From: DASRHT01 sp035293765
GTDB taxonomy: Bacteria > Chloroflexota > Ktedonobacteria > Ktedonobacterales > Ktedonobacteraceae
DNA length: 43,344 bases
Assembly: GCA_035293765.1 (NCBI GenBank)
Contig: DATGMF010000073.1
Location: 1 to 43,344, forward strand
Reading direction: 5' to 3'
In this document: positions 9,218 through 17,706 of the stretch, piece after piece
Position numbering within the stretch: the stretch's first letter is position 1
How the letters are laid out: each line of letters begins with the position of its first letter
The notes under the pieces: generated by a model
Told to the model about the DNA's origin: nothing
The model's input: only the letters and a program-made list of their open reading frames with translations
Database searches by the model: none
Program-made: the position numbers and the translations under genes

Positions 9218-9254
9218 TATTCAATATATTACTTGAATATCGAACCTCTGTCAA
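9218..9254 (-). promoter_or_regulatory. Promoter and operator of the ArsR-rhodanese operon
   Basis: Reading the minus strand, TTGACA (9249-9254), a 17-base spacer and TAATAT (9226-9231) form a near-consensus sigma-70 promoter. An inverted repeat TATTCAA-N8-TTGAATA (9218-9239) covers the -10 box and start region, 25 bases before the gene. The position and symmetry fit an ArsR repressor site. Confidence 0.75.
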
Positions 9255-9398
9255 GGAGCAAAGATGATCAGGCGGGCGCGACATTTTCCTCAGATGTTCA
9301 ACTGAGAGGTTGATGTCCACTCTGTCCACACACTGGTTCGTTCTCAGCTATTTCAAGCGAGACTTCAGAATGCGCATGAATACCTGACCGGCGCTCTA

Positions 9399-10406
9399 GA
9401 GCGGTATACATAACTATTGAGCCGTTGCTGTTGAGTTAGAAGGTGGATAGCCACAATGGGTAAACCAACCGAGAGCATCAGTCGTTGGGATGAGATCCAA
9501 AGCTGTGGCAATGGCCTCTTGGAGCAATTCCCTGCTGCGAGCACCTTGCCGCCGCAGGAAGGTCTTCTATTTGGAGAAAGCCTCCTCAATGGGCGAAAAA
9601 TCTGGCGAGTAGGCAGGCAGAAAGAGGAGACGACAGGAACGCCCTTCAATAGCTTGCTTGACACGAGGCGAGAGGTGAATCGAGAGATTGTCCAGGATCA
9701 CGATTTGTCCTGGGCGCAGGCTGGGAGCGAGGAGTTGCTCCACATAGATCGCAAAAGCAGCGCTATCAGCTGCTCCGTCCAGCACAAACGCGGGTCCCAT
9801 GCCTGTAAGCGACAGGGAAGCGATCACAGTCATGATGGCTCTATAATTGCGGGGCACTTTGCCGTAGGCTCGCTGCCCTTTGGGAGCGTAGGCATACAAC
9901 GGGGTCATGGCAATGGGCGAGCCGGTCTCATCCACAAAGACCAGGTCCGAAGAAGGCAAGCTCGCAGCCATTGTGCGCCAGGCTGCTCGTTCCGCTTCTT
10001 TCTGCTCGTTTGCTCTCAGGGACTTTTTTTCGAGTCCAGCCCAAAGCCATTCTGGCGCGACTGATGGAAGCAGTGCTGACTCTGATCCCGGTCCTGGCTT
10101 CCCACATCTGGCAGTGCTGCTCTCGGCTGGCATCGGGGTTGGCCTCTAACTATTCGAGCAGACCAGCCCGCAAGGCCGATCCTTTGAGGTTGGGGCATCC
10201 TGGGCTCGCTTTGGGCAAGAGCTGCCCGCTCTCTCGTCGCGCTTTGAGATCGCGCTTGACGGTGGCCGTGGAAATGGCAAACATCTGTGCGACCTCGGCC
10301 TGGCTCTTTCCCTGGTTGATGGCTCGCAACACTCGTTGCCGCAAGTCTTGAGAATAGGCTTTCATGCTCACAGTTTATCATAGATCAACCCTTATGTATA
10401 CCGCTT
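9399..10406 (-). mobile_element. IS630-type insertion sequence with intact ends and a dead transposase
   Basis: The ends match as inverted repeats: AGCGGTATACATAA at 9400-9413 and its complement at 10392-10405, with one mismatch just outside. TA dinucleotides flank both ends (9397-9398 and 10407-10408), the target duplication of IS630/Tc1 elements. The element is 1008 bp and carries a single transposase gene on the minus strand, inactivated by two stop codons and a frameshift. The intact ends mean it could still be moved by a transposase supplied from another copy. Confidence 0.85.
9414..10365 (-). pseudogene. IS630-family transposase, multiply disrupted
   Basis: The N-terminal part has the helix-turn-helix SYSQDLRQRVLRAI-like start and SQAEVAQMFAISTATVKRDL. 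It stops at a TAG (10150-10152) after RAGLLE, continues in the same frame as LEANPDASREQHC to GWTRKK, and then shifts by one base at a run of seven A (plus-strand T run 10024-10030). The catalytic part has the DDE residues in LVFVDETG, ILDNLSIHLS and PAYSPDFSPIEEAFSK. A second TAG at 9567-9569 interrupts the C-terminus, which goes on in frame to DALGWFTHCGY and a TAG at 9414. Two amber codons and one frameshift make this a pseudogene; the shift alone could be read by slippage, as in some IS630 members. Confidence 0.85.
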
Positions 10407-10407
10407 T

Positions 10408-10936
10408 AGGATACCATAGACCGGACATTCGCGATTGCGCAGGCTCCGCCAAACCAATCATCTTGCTGTTGGCACGCATGCGACTTTTTCTCGTGATACT
10501 GCTACGGAACATACGCTACAACGCAGCAGATATCATGTTTTATCGGAACCATTGACCAGGAGAAGCGACCTTACTTAGACGCCATTTCGTCAGTAAAGAC
10601 ACCCGCCTCTTATTTTCTCAGGGCAAACCTGGCGTTATCTTGTATGTCCAAAGAATACCAATCTCCCGTCAAGAACCTGTCAAGCCCAAACATGAAAAAT
10701 GTCAAGAGAGTCAAGATAAGAGCTCGACAAGTGAGACTCTACGAAAAACCGCGCGTTCGGTTGCAGGCCAAAGGGTGCGTGACCTACCTGCGAATATGTT
10801 CATATATACACATATAATCGAAATGCTGAAAATGGTGAAGAAAATGACAAAAAATGTTGTTCATTATTTCCCATTAGAGAATGCATGATTACTTCAGAGA
10901 AGAACTTCTTGTTAGTTCCAACATATGGAGGAATAC
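10408..10936. promoter_or_regulatory. Leader region of the NiCoT gene with a candidate operator
   Basis: About 530 bases without a convincing gene. A short open frame (10640-10888) has no family features. At 10794-10815 an inverted repeat ATATGT-N10-ACATAT overlaps a TATAAT box (10813-10818); the -35 region is not recognisable. This AT-rich palindrome has the general look of an ArsR/SmtB-type site. No cobalamin or NiCo riboswitch pattern was recognised. Confidence 0.4.
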
Positions 10937-12028
10937 ATGCGCAACACCTTCGGATTTGAGGCTCTTCGGCACGTTTTTAACGATAGCGCAAGCGATGTGC
11001 GCCGCAAGATCCTCGGCATTTACCTGGTCCTGATTCTCTTCAATGTGATCATCTGGGCTCTCGTGTTACTTGGTTTTGCCCCCTACCCGGCTCTGTATGG
11101 GACAGCCGCGCTTGCTTATAGCTTCGGCCTGCGACACGCCGTTGATGCTGACCATATCTCTGCCATTGATAACGTGACCCGCAAGTTGATGCAAGAGAAC
11201 AAACGTCCGGTAGCGGTTGGTTTTTTCTTCGGCCTGGGTCACTCGACAATTGTTCTCATTCTGGGGATAATCGTCGCAATCTCTGCCGCTCTCTTAAAAG
11301 TAGATTTACAACTCCAGAGTATCGCGGGAGCGGTGGGAACCAGTGTTTCCGCGCTTTTCCTCTACCTGATCGCTTTCCTCAATCTGATCGTGTTAGTAGA
11401 TATTTTCCGCACATTCCGCAAAATCCAGCGCGGAGAGAGCTACAGTGAGCAAACACTCAATGAGGTGTTAAATCAGCGCGGATTTCTAGCTCGCTTCTTT
11501 CGTCCGCTTTTCAAAGTGACGACCAAAAGCTGGCATATGTACCCCATCGGCGTGCTTTTCGGGCTCGGTTTTGAGACCGCCACGGAGATCGCCATTCTCG
11601 CAATTTCCGCAGCGACCGTGTCGAAAGGCTTACCAGTATACCTGAGCCTGCTCTTTCCTCTGCTCTTCGCAGCGGGCATGACACTGATTGACGCGACTGA
11701 TAGCATTCTCATGCTGGGAGCCTATGGATGGGCCTTCGTCAAACCGGTGCGCAAACTCTACTATAATATGAACATCACGCTCGTTTCTGTGTTGATTGCC
11801 TTCGTCATCGGTTCTATCGAAGTGCTCAGCGTGATCGCTAACGAGTTCAATCTGCAAGGTAGTCTCTGGGACGCGGTCAGCAATCTGGATTTTGGCACGA
11901 TTGGATTTCTGATTATTGGCCTGTTCATCGGCTGCTGGATTGTTTCGATGCTGATTTACAAGCTCAAACGCTACGATCGACTCGGCGAGCAACAAGTAGA
12001 AAAGGTGCAGGAGACTATTTCCATCTAG
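10937..12028 (+). CDS. NiCoT-family nickel/cobalt permease
   Basis: A 363-residue inner-membrane transporter with about eight hydrophobic helices. The family signature RHAVDADHISAIDNVTR is present in the second helix, and further diagnostic segments FFFGLGHSTIV and LFGLGFETATEIAIL follow. NiCoT permeases take up Ni(II) and/or Co(II) with high affinity using the proton motive force. The frame is open from 10925, but GGAGG lies five bases before the ATG at 10937, which I take as the start. No urease, hydrogenase or nikR gene is adjacent. The metal may feed the cobaltochelatase-type ferredoxin or a cobalamin pathway elsewhere. A strong hairpin ends the gene. Confidence 0.92.
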   Translation: MRNTFGFEALRHVFNDSASDVRRKILGIYLVLILFNVIIWALVLLGFAPYPALYGTAALAYSFGLRHAVDADHISAIDNVTRKLMQENKRPVAVGFFFGLGHSTIVLILGIIVAISAALLKVDLQLQSIAGAVGTSVSALFLYLIAFLNLIVLVDIFRTFRKIQRGESYSEQTLNEVLNQRGFLARFFRPLFKVTTKSWHMYPIGVLFGLGFETATEIAILAISAATVSKGLPVYLSLLFPLLFAAGMTLIDATDSILMLGAYGWAFVKPVRKLYYNMNITLVSVLIAFVIGSIEVLSVIANEFNLQGSLWDAVSNLDFGTIGFLIIGLFIGCWIVSMLIYKLKRYDRLGEQQVEKVQETISI

Positions 12029-12054
12029 CTTCGAGAGGAAAAAGCCTGCAGGAA

Positions 12055-12107
12055 GAAAGGGAGTGGCTCCCGCAGTCGCCGGGCGACTGCGGGAGCCACT
12101 CCCTTTC
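12055..12107. terminator. Bidirectional terminator, 26-bp perfect stem
   Basis: Arms 12055-12080 and 12082-12107 are exact complements around a single central G. It sits between the convergent NiCoT gene (stop 12028) and ABC exporter gene (stop 12113), with AAAG at one side and CTTTC at the other, so it can end both transcripts. Confidence 0.85.
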
Positions 12108-12112
12108 AAATT

Positions 12113-14044
12113 TCAGGAGAACGTCTCAGAGGGAGCTGTCGCTTCTTCTGCCAACACTTGTCCTCTGAACTGACTATTATACAGTTCAGCATAGAAGCCT
12201 GCGCGCGCCAGCAGTTCCTGGTGCGTGCCCTGTTCGACGATTGCGCCGTGATTCATGACCAGGATCAGATCAGCATCACGGATCGTTGAGAGGCGGTGAG
12301 CAATCACAAAGCAGGTACGGCCTTGCATAAGCTGGCTCATAGCTTTTTGGATCAGCAGTTCAGTGCGAGGATCAACATTGCTGGTGGCCTCGTCGAGGAT
12401 TAGCATCTCAGGGTTAGCCAGAAAAGCGCGGGCGATGGTGAGCAACTGTTTCTGGCCCTGCGAGATATTCGTAGCTTCCTCGTTGAGGATGGTCTGATAG
12501 CTCTCGGGCAGGGTCCTGATAAAGTGGTCGGCGTGAGCCGCCTGAGCCGCCTGAACAATCTCTTCTTCTGTGGCGTTCTCGCGCCCGTAAGCGATGTTCT
12601 GACGGATGGTATCGCTAAAGAGCCAGGTGTCTTGTAGCACCATACCAAAGCTACGTCGCAATGCACCGCGTTTGCGCTGTGTAATATCCACGCCATCGAC
12701 CAGAATCTGACCAGCTTCGATCTCGTAGAAGCGCATGAGTAAATTGACCAGCGTTGTTTTGCCGGCACCAGTTGGACCGACAATGGCGATCCTCTGCCCG
12801 GCCTGGATGTCGATGTGCAGATCATCCATCAGAATCTGGTTCGCTTGATAGCCGAATCTGACGTGTTGAAATTGGACTGAACCAGCACGCAAGGGATCAG
12901 CGGTCGTCAGAGCATCAACGACCGCTGGCGGTTCTTCCGGCTGGTCAAGCAGTTCAAAGATGCGTTCAGCCGAGGCTATGGACGACTGAATGACATTGGC
13001 GATGTTAGCCAGCATAGCGATTGGCTGGGTAAATTGTTGCGCGTACTGGATGAAGGCTTGTACGTCGCCAATGGCGATGGTCCCGCTGGTCACCAGGATA
13101 CTGCCCACAACGGCGATAGCGACATAGGCAAGATTGCCAATAAACATCATCAGAGGCATGATGATCCCAGAAACAAACTGTGCTCGCCACCCGGCTTCAT
13201 AAAGCTGCTCGTTCAAAGCTGTAAAAGTTGCAATGACCTTTGCCTCACATCCGAACGCCCTGACAACCTTATGACATGTATACATTTCTTCCACGTACCC
13301 GTTGAGCGCTCCCAGTGCTTTCTGCTGTTGCCGGAAGTAGTTTTGTGAATACCTGGCAATTCCCATGCTGAGCATCATGCTCAATGGCAGCGTACCCAGG
13401 ACCATCAGGCAAAGCTGCCAACTGATGGTCAGCATCATCAGAAGCACCCCGAGAATGGTCACCGCCGAAGTGATCACCTGAGTACCGCTCTGTTGCAAGG
13501 TGTTGCCGAGATTATCTATATCGTTGACTGCGCGGCTGAGGATCTCTCCATGTGGATGCGCATCAAAAAATTTGAGAGGCAGGCGCGCAAGCTTTTCATC
13601 GACGTCTCTGCGCAAACGATAGACCGTCTTCTGGGCAACATCTGCCAGGACATATTGCTGCACAAACATACAGATCGCACTGAGCAGGTACAAACCAGAT
13701 AAAAGCAGCAGGATCTGACCAATATAGGCGAAATCGAGTCCTGGAGCCGGCTGATGGTTTTGCAGTGCCCGGTAGTTTGCCAGGGCACCGACGAATAGTC
13801 TGGTGGTAGCCAGACCCAGAATTTTCGGAGCAGTGATGGTGAAGACCGTGCCGATAATCGCGGTACACAGCACCAGCAGCAGGTGGTACTTGTGAGGGCG
13901 AAAACAGCTCAGCAGACGTTTGAATGTACCTTTGAAATCTTTTGCTTTCTTCCCAGGCTGGCCCATTGAGTTCATTTCGCTGCTGCCTGGCGGTCCCAAT
14001 CCATCGACTGCGGCTCGTTTGCGCTGTTTTTGCTCTTCGCTCAT
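12113..14044 (-). CDS. ABC exporter half-transporter, catalytically complete partner
   Basis: A 643-residue fusion of a six-helix transmembrane domain (about 55-360) and an ATPase domain (about 385-620). Walker A is GPTGAGKTTLV, the signature is ISQGQKQLLTIARAF, Walker B with catalytic glutamate is MLILDEATSNVD, and the switch histidine is in VIAHRLSTIRDAD. The first 40 residues are hydrophilic. It overlaps the upstream half-transporter by four bases (ATGA) with GAGGAGG seven bases before the start, so the two are made together and probably form a heterodimer of the TmrAB/BmrCD type. Substrate unknown; multidrug or peptide export is usual for the family. Confidence 0.9.
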   Translation of the reverse strand: MSEEQKQRKRAAVDGLGPPGSSEMNSMGQPGKKAKDFKGTFKRLLSCFRPHKYHLLLVLCTAIIGTVFTITAPKILGLATTRLFVGALANYRALQNHQPAPGLDFAYIGQILLLLSGLYLLSAICMFVQQYVLADVAQKTVYRLRRDVDEKLARLPLKFFDAHPHGEILSRAVNDIDNLGNTLQQSGTQVITSAVTILGVLLMMLTISWQLCLMVLGTLPLSMMLSMGIARYSQNYFRQQQKALGALNGYVEEMYTCHKVVRAFGCEAKVIATFTALNEQLYEAGWRAQFVSGIIMPLMMFIGNLAYVAIAVVGSILVTSGTIAIGDVQAFIQYAQQFTQPIAMLANIANVIQSSIASAERIFELLDQPEEPPAVVDALTTADPLRAGSVQFQHVRFGYQANQILMDDLHIDIQAGQRIAIVGPTGAGKTTLVNLLMRFYEIEAGQILVDGVDITQRKRGALRRSFGMVLQDTWLFSDTIRQNIAYGRENATEEEIVQAAQAAHADHFIRTLPESYQTILNEEATNISQGQKQLLTIARAFLANPEMLILDEATSNVDPRTELLIQKAMSQLMQGRTCFVIAHRLSTIRDADLILVMNHGAIVEQGTHQELLARAGFYAELYNSQFRGQVLAEEATAPSETFS

Positions 14045-15780
14045 GCAAATTCCTCCTCAAGCTCTTGCGACGACAGCTGCGAGGAGACTATTTCGCGATA
14101 AACCTCGCAGGTGTTCATCAGTTCCCGATGGGTACCAAGGCCAGCAATCTGTCCTTCGTCCAGAACAATAATCTGATCTGCGTTCATAACAGTATTGATC
14201 CGCTGTGCGACTATGAACACAGTGGAATAGAGGGTCTCTTTTTTTAGGGCTGCACGCAACCTGGCTTCAGTCTTGAAATCCAGCGCGGAGAAACTATCGT
14301 CAAAGATATAAATCTCAGGCCGCCTGATCAGAGCGCGAGCGATTGAGAGCCGCTGCTTCTGACCGCCTGAAAGATTGCTGCCGCCCTGAGCAACTTCAGC
14401 TTCAAATCCCCCTGGCAGCTTCGCAATAAATTCACCGGCCTGCGCAACCTCAGCGGCGTGTTCGACTTCTGCCGACGAGGCGTTGTCATTGCCGAAGCGG
14501 ATATTCTCGGCAATAGTGCCAGAGAAGAGCAGAGCTTTCTGCGGGACGAAACCGATGCGGGCGCGCAGTTGCGCCTGCGCTATCTCACGCACATCTACGC
14601 CGTTCACCAGGATGTGTCCGTGATCGATATCATAAAAGCGGGGGATCAAACTGACCAGGGTCGATTTACCAGCTCCTGTTCCCCCAATGATCGCTGTCAC
14701 CTCACCGGGCCGGGCAGTAAACGAAATATGAGTCAGAGCGGGCTCTTCTGCGCCGGGATAGCTGAAAGTCACGTCCTGGAACTCCACGTACCCTCCCAGG
14801 TTATCAGGGCTTTTCACCTGATCTGCATCTGTGATAGAGGGCTGCACCGCCAGTACCTGGTTAATGCGTGTGGCGGCAGCCGAAGCGCGGGCAAGCATTG
14901 CGACCATCATCGAGGCCATCAGCAGCGCGAACAGAATCTGCATAGCATACTGTAAAAATGCAAAAAGTGATCCGACTTGCATCTTTTCAGTATTGATGCG
15001 GATGGCATCGAACCAGATAATAGCGATGCTGGAAAGATTGAGAATCAACAACAAGATTGGCATAAGAGAAGAGACCAGGCGATTGACGGTGATGGCTACA
15101 CGGGTTAACTCTCTATTGGCCTGGTCAAAACGCTGTTCTTCATAGTTGGTGCGGTCGAAAGCCCGGATGATACGTACGCCGGTCAGGTTTTCATTCAGGA
15201 TGAGATTAAGCCTGTCCAGTTTGCTCTGAATAACCGTGAACAGCGGAATTGCCTGGCTCATCAAAAAGAGTATAACACCCAGCAGGAGCGGAATAGCAAC
15301 AGCAAAAATCCAGGAGAGCCCGAGGTCCTGGTTAACTGCCAGGATAATGCCGCCGATCATCGTGATGGGGGCCGTGACCATCACGTTGAGAAATAAAACC
15401 AGCGCATTCTGTACCTGCGTCGTATCATTTGTTGTGCGAGTAATGAGCGAAGCTGTACTGACCGTATCAAACTCGGCAGGAGAAAAACGCTCCACATGAG
15501 TAAATACCTGGTTGCGGATGCTTTTGCCAAAACGTAGGGCGATCCTGGAAGAGCAAAAAATGCCTACGATGGCACACAGAATACCTCCAAGTGCCACCAA
15601 CAGCATCAGACCGCCTGTGGTCCAGATATAGCGCGGGTCGTTGTTAACGATCCCGTTATCCACAATCGTTGCCATCAGGCCCGGCAAAAAGAGATTGGCT
15701 AGGGCTTGCCCCAATGCAAGCGCCAGGACAACCACGAGCAGACTCCGGTATGGTTTGAGGAACCACAAAAGTTTCATCAT
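14041..15780 (-). CDS. ABC exporter half-transporter, degenerate-site partner
   Basis: A 579-residue transmembrane-ATPase fusion. Walker A is GGTGAGKSTLV and the signature LSGGQKQRLSIARAL, but Walker B reads IYIFDDSFSALD, with aspartate where the catalytic glutamate should be, and the switch region has AQRINTV in place of the histidine. This is the usual mark of the non-hydrolysing half in heterodimeric exporters, matching the complete site in the next gene. I start at 15780 (GGAG nine bases upstream); the frame is open from 15825. The 5' end overlaps the NB-ARC reading frame by about 125 bases. Confidence 0.88.
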   Translation of the reverse strand: MMKLLWFLKPYRSLLVVVLALALGQALANLFLPGLMATIVDNGIVNNDPRYIWTTGGLMLLVALGGILCAIVGIFCSSRIALRFGKSIRNQVFTHVERFSPAEFDTVSTASLITRTTNDTTQVQNALVLFLNVMVTAPITMIGGIILAVNQDLGLSWIFAVAIPLLLGVILFLMSQAIPLFTVIQSKLDRLNLILNENLTGVRIIRAFDRTNYEEQRFDQANRELTRVAITVNRLVSSLMPILLLILNLSSIAIIWFDAIRINTEKMQVGSLFAFLQYAMQILFALLMASMMVAMLARASAAATRINQVLAVQPSITDADQVKSPDNLGGYVEFQDVTFSYPGAEEPALTHISFTARPGEVTAIIGGTGAGKSTLVSLIPRFYDIDHGHILVNGVDVREIAQAQLRARIGFVPQKALLFSGTIAENIRFGNDNASSAEVEHAAEVAQAGEFIAKLPGGFEAEVAQGGSNLSGGQKQRLSIARALIRRPEIYIFDDSFSALDFKTEARLRAALKKETLYSTVFIVAQRINTVMNADQIIVLDEGQIAGLGTHRELMNTCEVYREIVSSQLSSQELEEEFA

Positions 15781-17437
15781 GCTTTCTAACTCCATTCGCC
15801 TTAACAAGGTGGGATTGATCGGCACCTGGGAATCTTTGTTCGCAAAGGCTCATCTGGCAACAGTCCGCCGGGTGCTGAAGCCACTCTGGTTTCTCCAGAT
15901 AGCGGAGAGCTTGTGCCAGGGCATCAAAATCTTCGGAGGTTCTCAGATTTGATGAAAGAGACTTCAGGGTCGTGTTAATAAGCTCGTCCAACCCACCGGT
16001 GTCTTTGAGTGACAGGAGGGCCGTGGCCAGTTCCTCTTGTTCGGCGCTCATCTGATGCTTACAAGCAAAGAGCAGGGCGGCAAAAAGGTTTGCCTGCTCT
16101 TGCTCGAAGGTTTGCAGCTTCCCCTGATCGCTCTTCAGCAAGGTGGCGAAATAAGTAGCAACATTTTGCTCGGCAAGCCGCCTATCGGTATGCAGGGAAG
16201 CGTAATCGGCGATACAAGGATGCAAGCTGTAGCGGTCCAGCCCTCTCGATTCCAGGAGCCCGACGTCGCATAACTGATCTAACACTCCGACAGGAGCGCC
16301 AGTAGTAGCCAGAGCAGCTTGTTCTGAGAACGTGCTGGGCTTCGAGGGAAAAACCGAGAGGCAGCGCAGGGCGTTCTGGGCCTGTTTGTTTAAATGCTGG
16401 TCGCTTAACGCAATCGCCGCCCGCAGAGAGAGCGTAGAGTAAGCGGTAGCATGTTCCAACGTCATCAGCGGTTGCTCCAGTTGCAATCGGTTCTCTGGAT
16501 GGCAGAGCAGCCCGAGCGCCAGTTGTAAACGTCGAGACTGATGGTTATGAGCTTCCAGACGCAAATGTTGCCCGATGAGCACGATCGCCAGAGGCAAACA
16601 ACCGACACACTGGACCAGGTGTAACGAACGCTCCCGCGCCTCCCTCACAACGGTCGGCGCGATCCGCTCCAGCAGTTGGAGACCATGTTCTTCTGTCAGT
16701 TCGGGAACGGTAATCATGCACTCTCCTGCTGCATGGAGAGCAATGTTGGTAAAGCGCGTTGTCACCAGATAGGTGCAATACGGTCCACCAACGTGCATCA
16801 GCACAATGGCATCTTCTAAACGCCAGACATTGTCGATGATGAACAGCATCCGCCGGGTGCCAATCGCCATGCGCAGCCCGAGCAGCCAGGCATCGCGCGG
16901 CGTCAGGTCGCTGTTCGCGCTCGGCTCAGCCCCCAATAGTGCGCCCCAGCGACTCAAGATGTTCAGAATGTTGGGTTGAGGACCTACATCCACCCAGAGA
17001 ATCCCTTCATAGAAACATTCTCGGACCTCCGCATCGCGGACAAAGGTTAGCGCCAGCGCTGATTTCCCTACCCCGGGCATCCCTACCAGGGCGAATGCAT
17101 TTCCTTCCCGGGCGTTGCGAAGCTCGCTTTTGAGTCGATTCAGCAGCTCATCTCTTCCAACCAGCTTCCTGGTGGTGGGTAAAACCGGATCAAAGAGTGC
17201 TGGATGAGCCTCCTCTTCCTCTGGATCAGGAACCAGCCAGAGCTGGCTGGCGCTTTTCCCGAAAACCTCGCAGAGCTTGTTGCGAAAGTAAGGACTGCAA
17301 TCGGTGAGACCTCGCTCCCAACGGCTTACTGTATTCAGCGTTGCCCCAATCATATCAGCAAGCTCTTGTTGCGACCAATGACGACGAATCCGTTCATCCC
17401 GCAAACGAATATTCGGTTTCCCCTTCTGGATGATCAT
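15656..17437 (-). CDS. XRE/NB-ARC STAND-type regulator, C-terminally short
   Basis: About 593 residues. Residues 5-65 form a Cro/C1-type helix-turn-helix (WSQQELADMIGATLNTVSRW). An NB-ARC ATPase follows: P-loop GMPGVGKSALAL, kinase-2 RRMLFIIDNVW, RNBS-B CTYLVTTR, and the GLPLA-like CVGCLPLAIVLIG. A winged helix region (CLSVFPSKPSTFSEQAAL, YSLHPCIADYA) ends near residue 440. The family usually ends in TPR or WD repeats; here only about 120 further residues exist and the last 40 overlap the ABC gene, so a C-terminal truncation or frameshift is likely. The ATG at 17437 has GGAGGG four bases upstream; a GTG at 17461 is possible. It likely controls the downstream exporter, by position. Confidence 0.8.
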   Translation of the reverse strand: MIIQKGKPNIRLRDERIRRHWSQQELADMIGATLNTVSRWERGLTDCSPYFRNKLCEVFGKSASQLWLVPDPEEEEAHPALFDPVLPTTRKLVGRDELLNRLKSELRNAREGNAFALVGMPGVGKSALALTFVRDAEVRECFYEGILWVDVGPQPNILNILSRWGALLGAEPSANSDLTPRDAWLLGLRMAIGTRRMLFIIDNVWRLEDAIVLMHVGGPYCTYLVTTRFTNIALHAAGECMITVPELTEEHGLQLLERIAPTVVREARERSLHLVQCVGCLPLAIVLIGQHLRLEAHNHQSRRLQLALGLLCHPENRLQLEQPLMTLEHATAYSTLSLRAAIALSDQHLNKQAQNALRCLSVFPSKPSTFSEQAALATTGAPVGVLDQLCDVGLLESRGLDRYSLHPCIADYASLHTDRRLAEQNVATYFATLLKSDQGKLQTFEQEQANLFAALLFACKHQMSAEQEELATALLSLKDTGGLDELINTTLKSLSSNLRTSEDFDALAQALRYLEKPEWLQHPADCCQMSLCEQRFPGADQSHLVKANGVRKHDETFVVPQTIPESARGCPGACIGASPSQSLFAGPDGNDCG

Positions 17438-17616
17438 TCTGCCCTCCATGACAGAAAACACTGTCTCGCCTACGTGACCGTTGAACTGGCTCTTTGTTCA
17501 TGCAACGATTGTGCTCAACATCCTTGTGAAAAAGGTTCCTGAACACCACAGGGGGATGAACTGTCCTCCTGCGGGGATTTTTCTCTTTAGGAAGGGGGTC
17601 CTTTCTGATAAAGCAC

Positions 17617-17637
17617 CAGGGAGGGAAATCCTCCCTG
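17617..17637 (-). terminator. Candidate terminator of the hem operon
   Basis: CAGGGAGG and CCTCCCTG form an eight-base stem around GAAAT, 70 bases beyond the last stop codon of the hem-heme oxygenase operon. The T tract is weak (TGCTTTATC on the minus strand), so the call is moderate. Confidence 0.5.
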
Positions 17638-17706
17638 AGCGTCCAATTTAGTCATCACACAGCATCATCGACTCAAGGGCTACTGCATTGCTTGCCCAAC
17701 AGTTCC

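Noticed and set aside
10640..10888. Open frame of 82 codons upstream of the NiCoT gene
   Set aside because: No ribosome binding site, no family features, and it covers the candidate promoter.
10408..10936. Cobalamin or NiCo riboswitch before the nickel/cobalt permease
   Set aside because: No conserved core of either class could be recognised in this region.
14458..15145. Long plus-strand frames opposite the ABC exporter and hem genes
   Set aside because: They are antisense shadows of genes with clear family motifs and have no motifs of their own.
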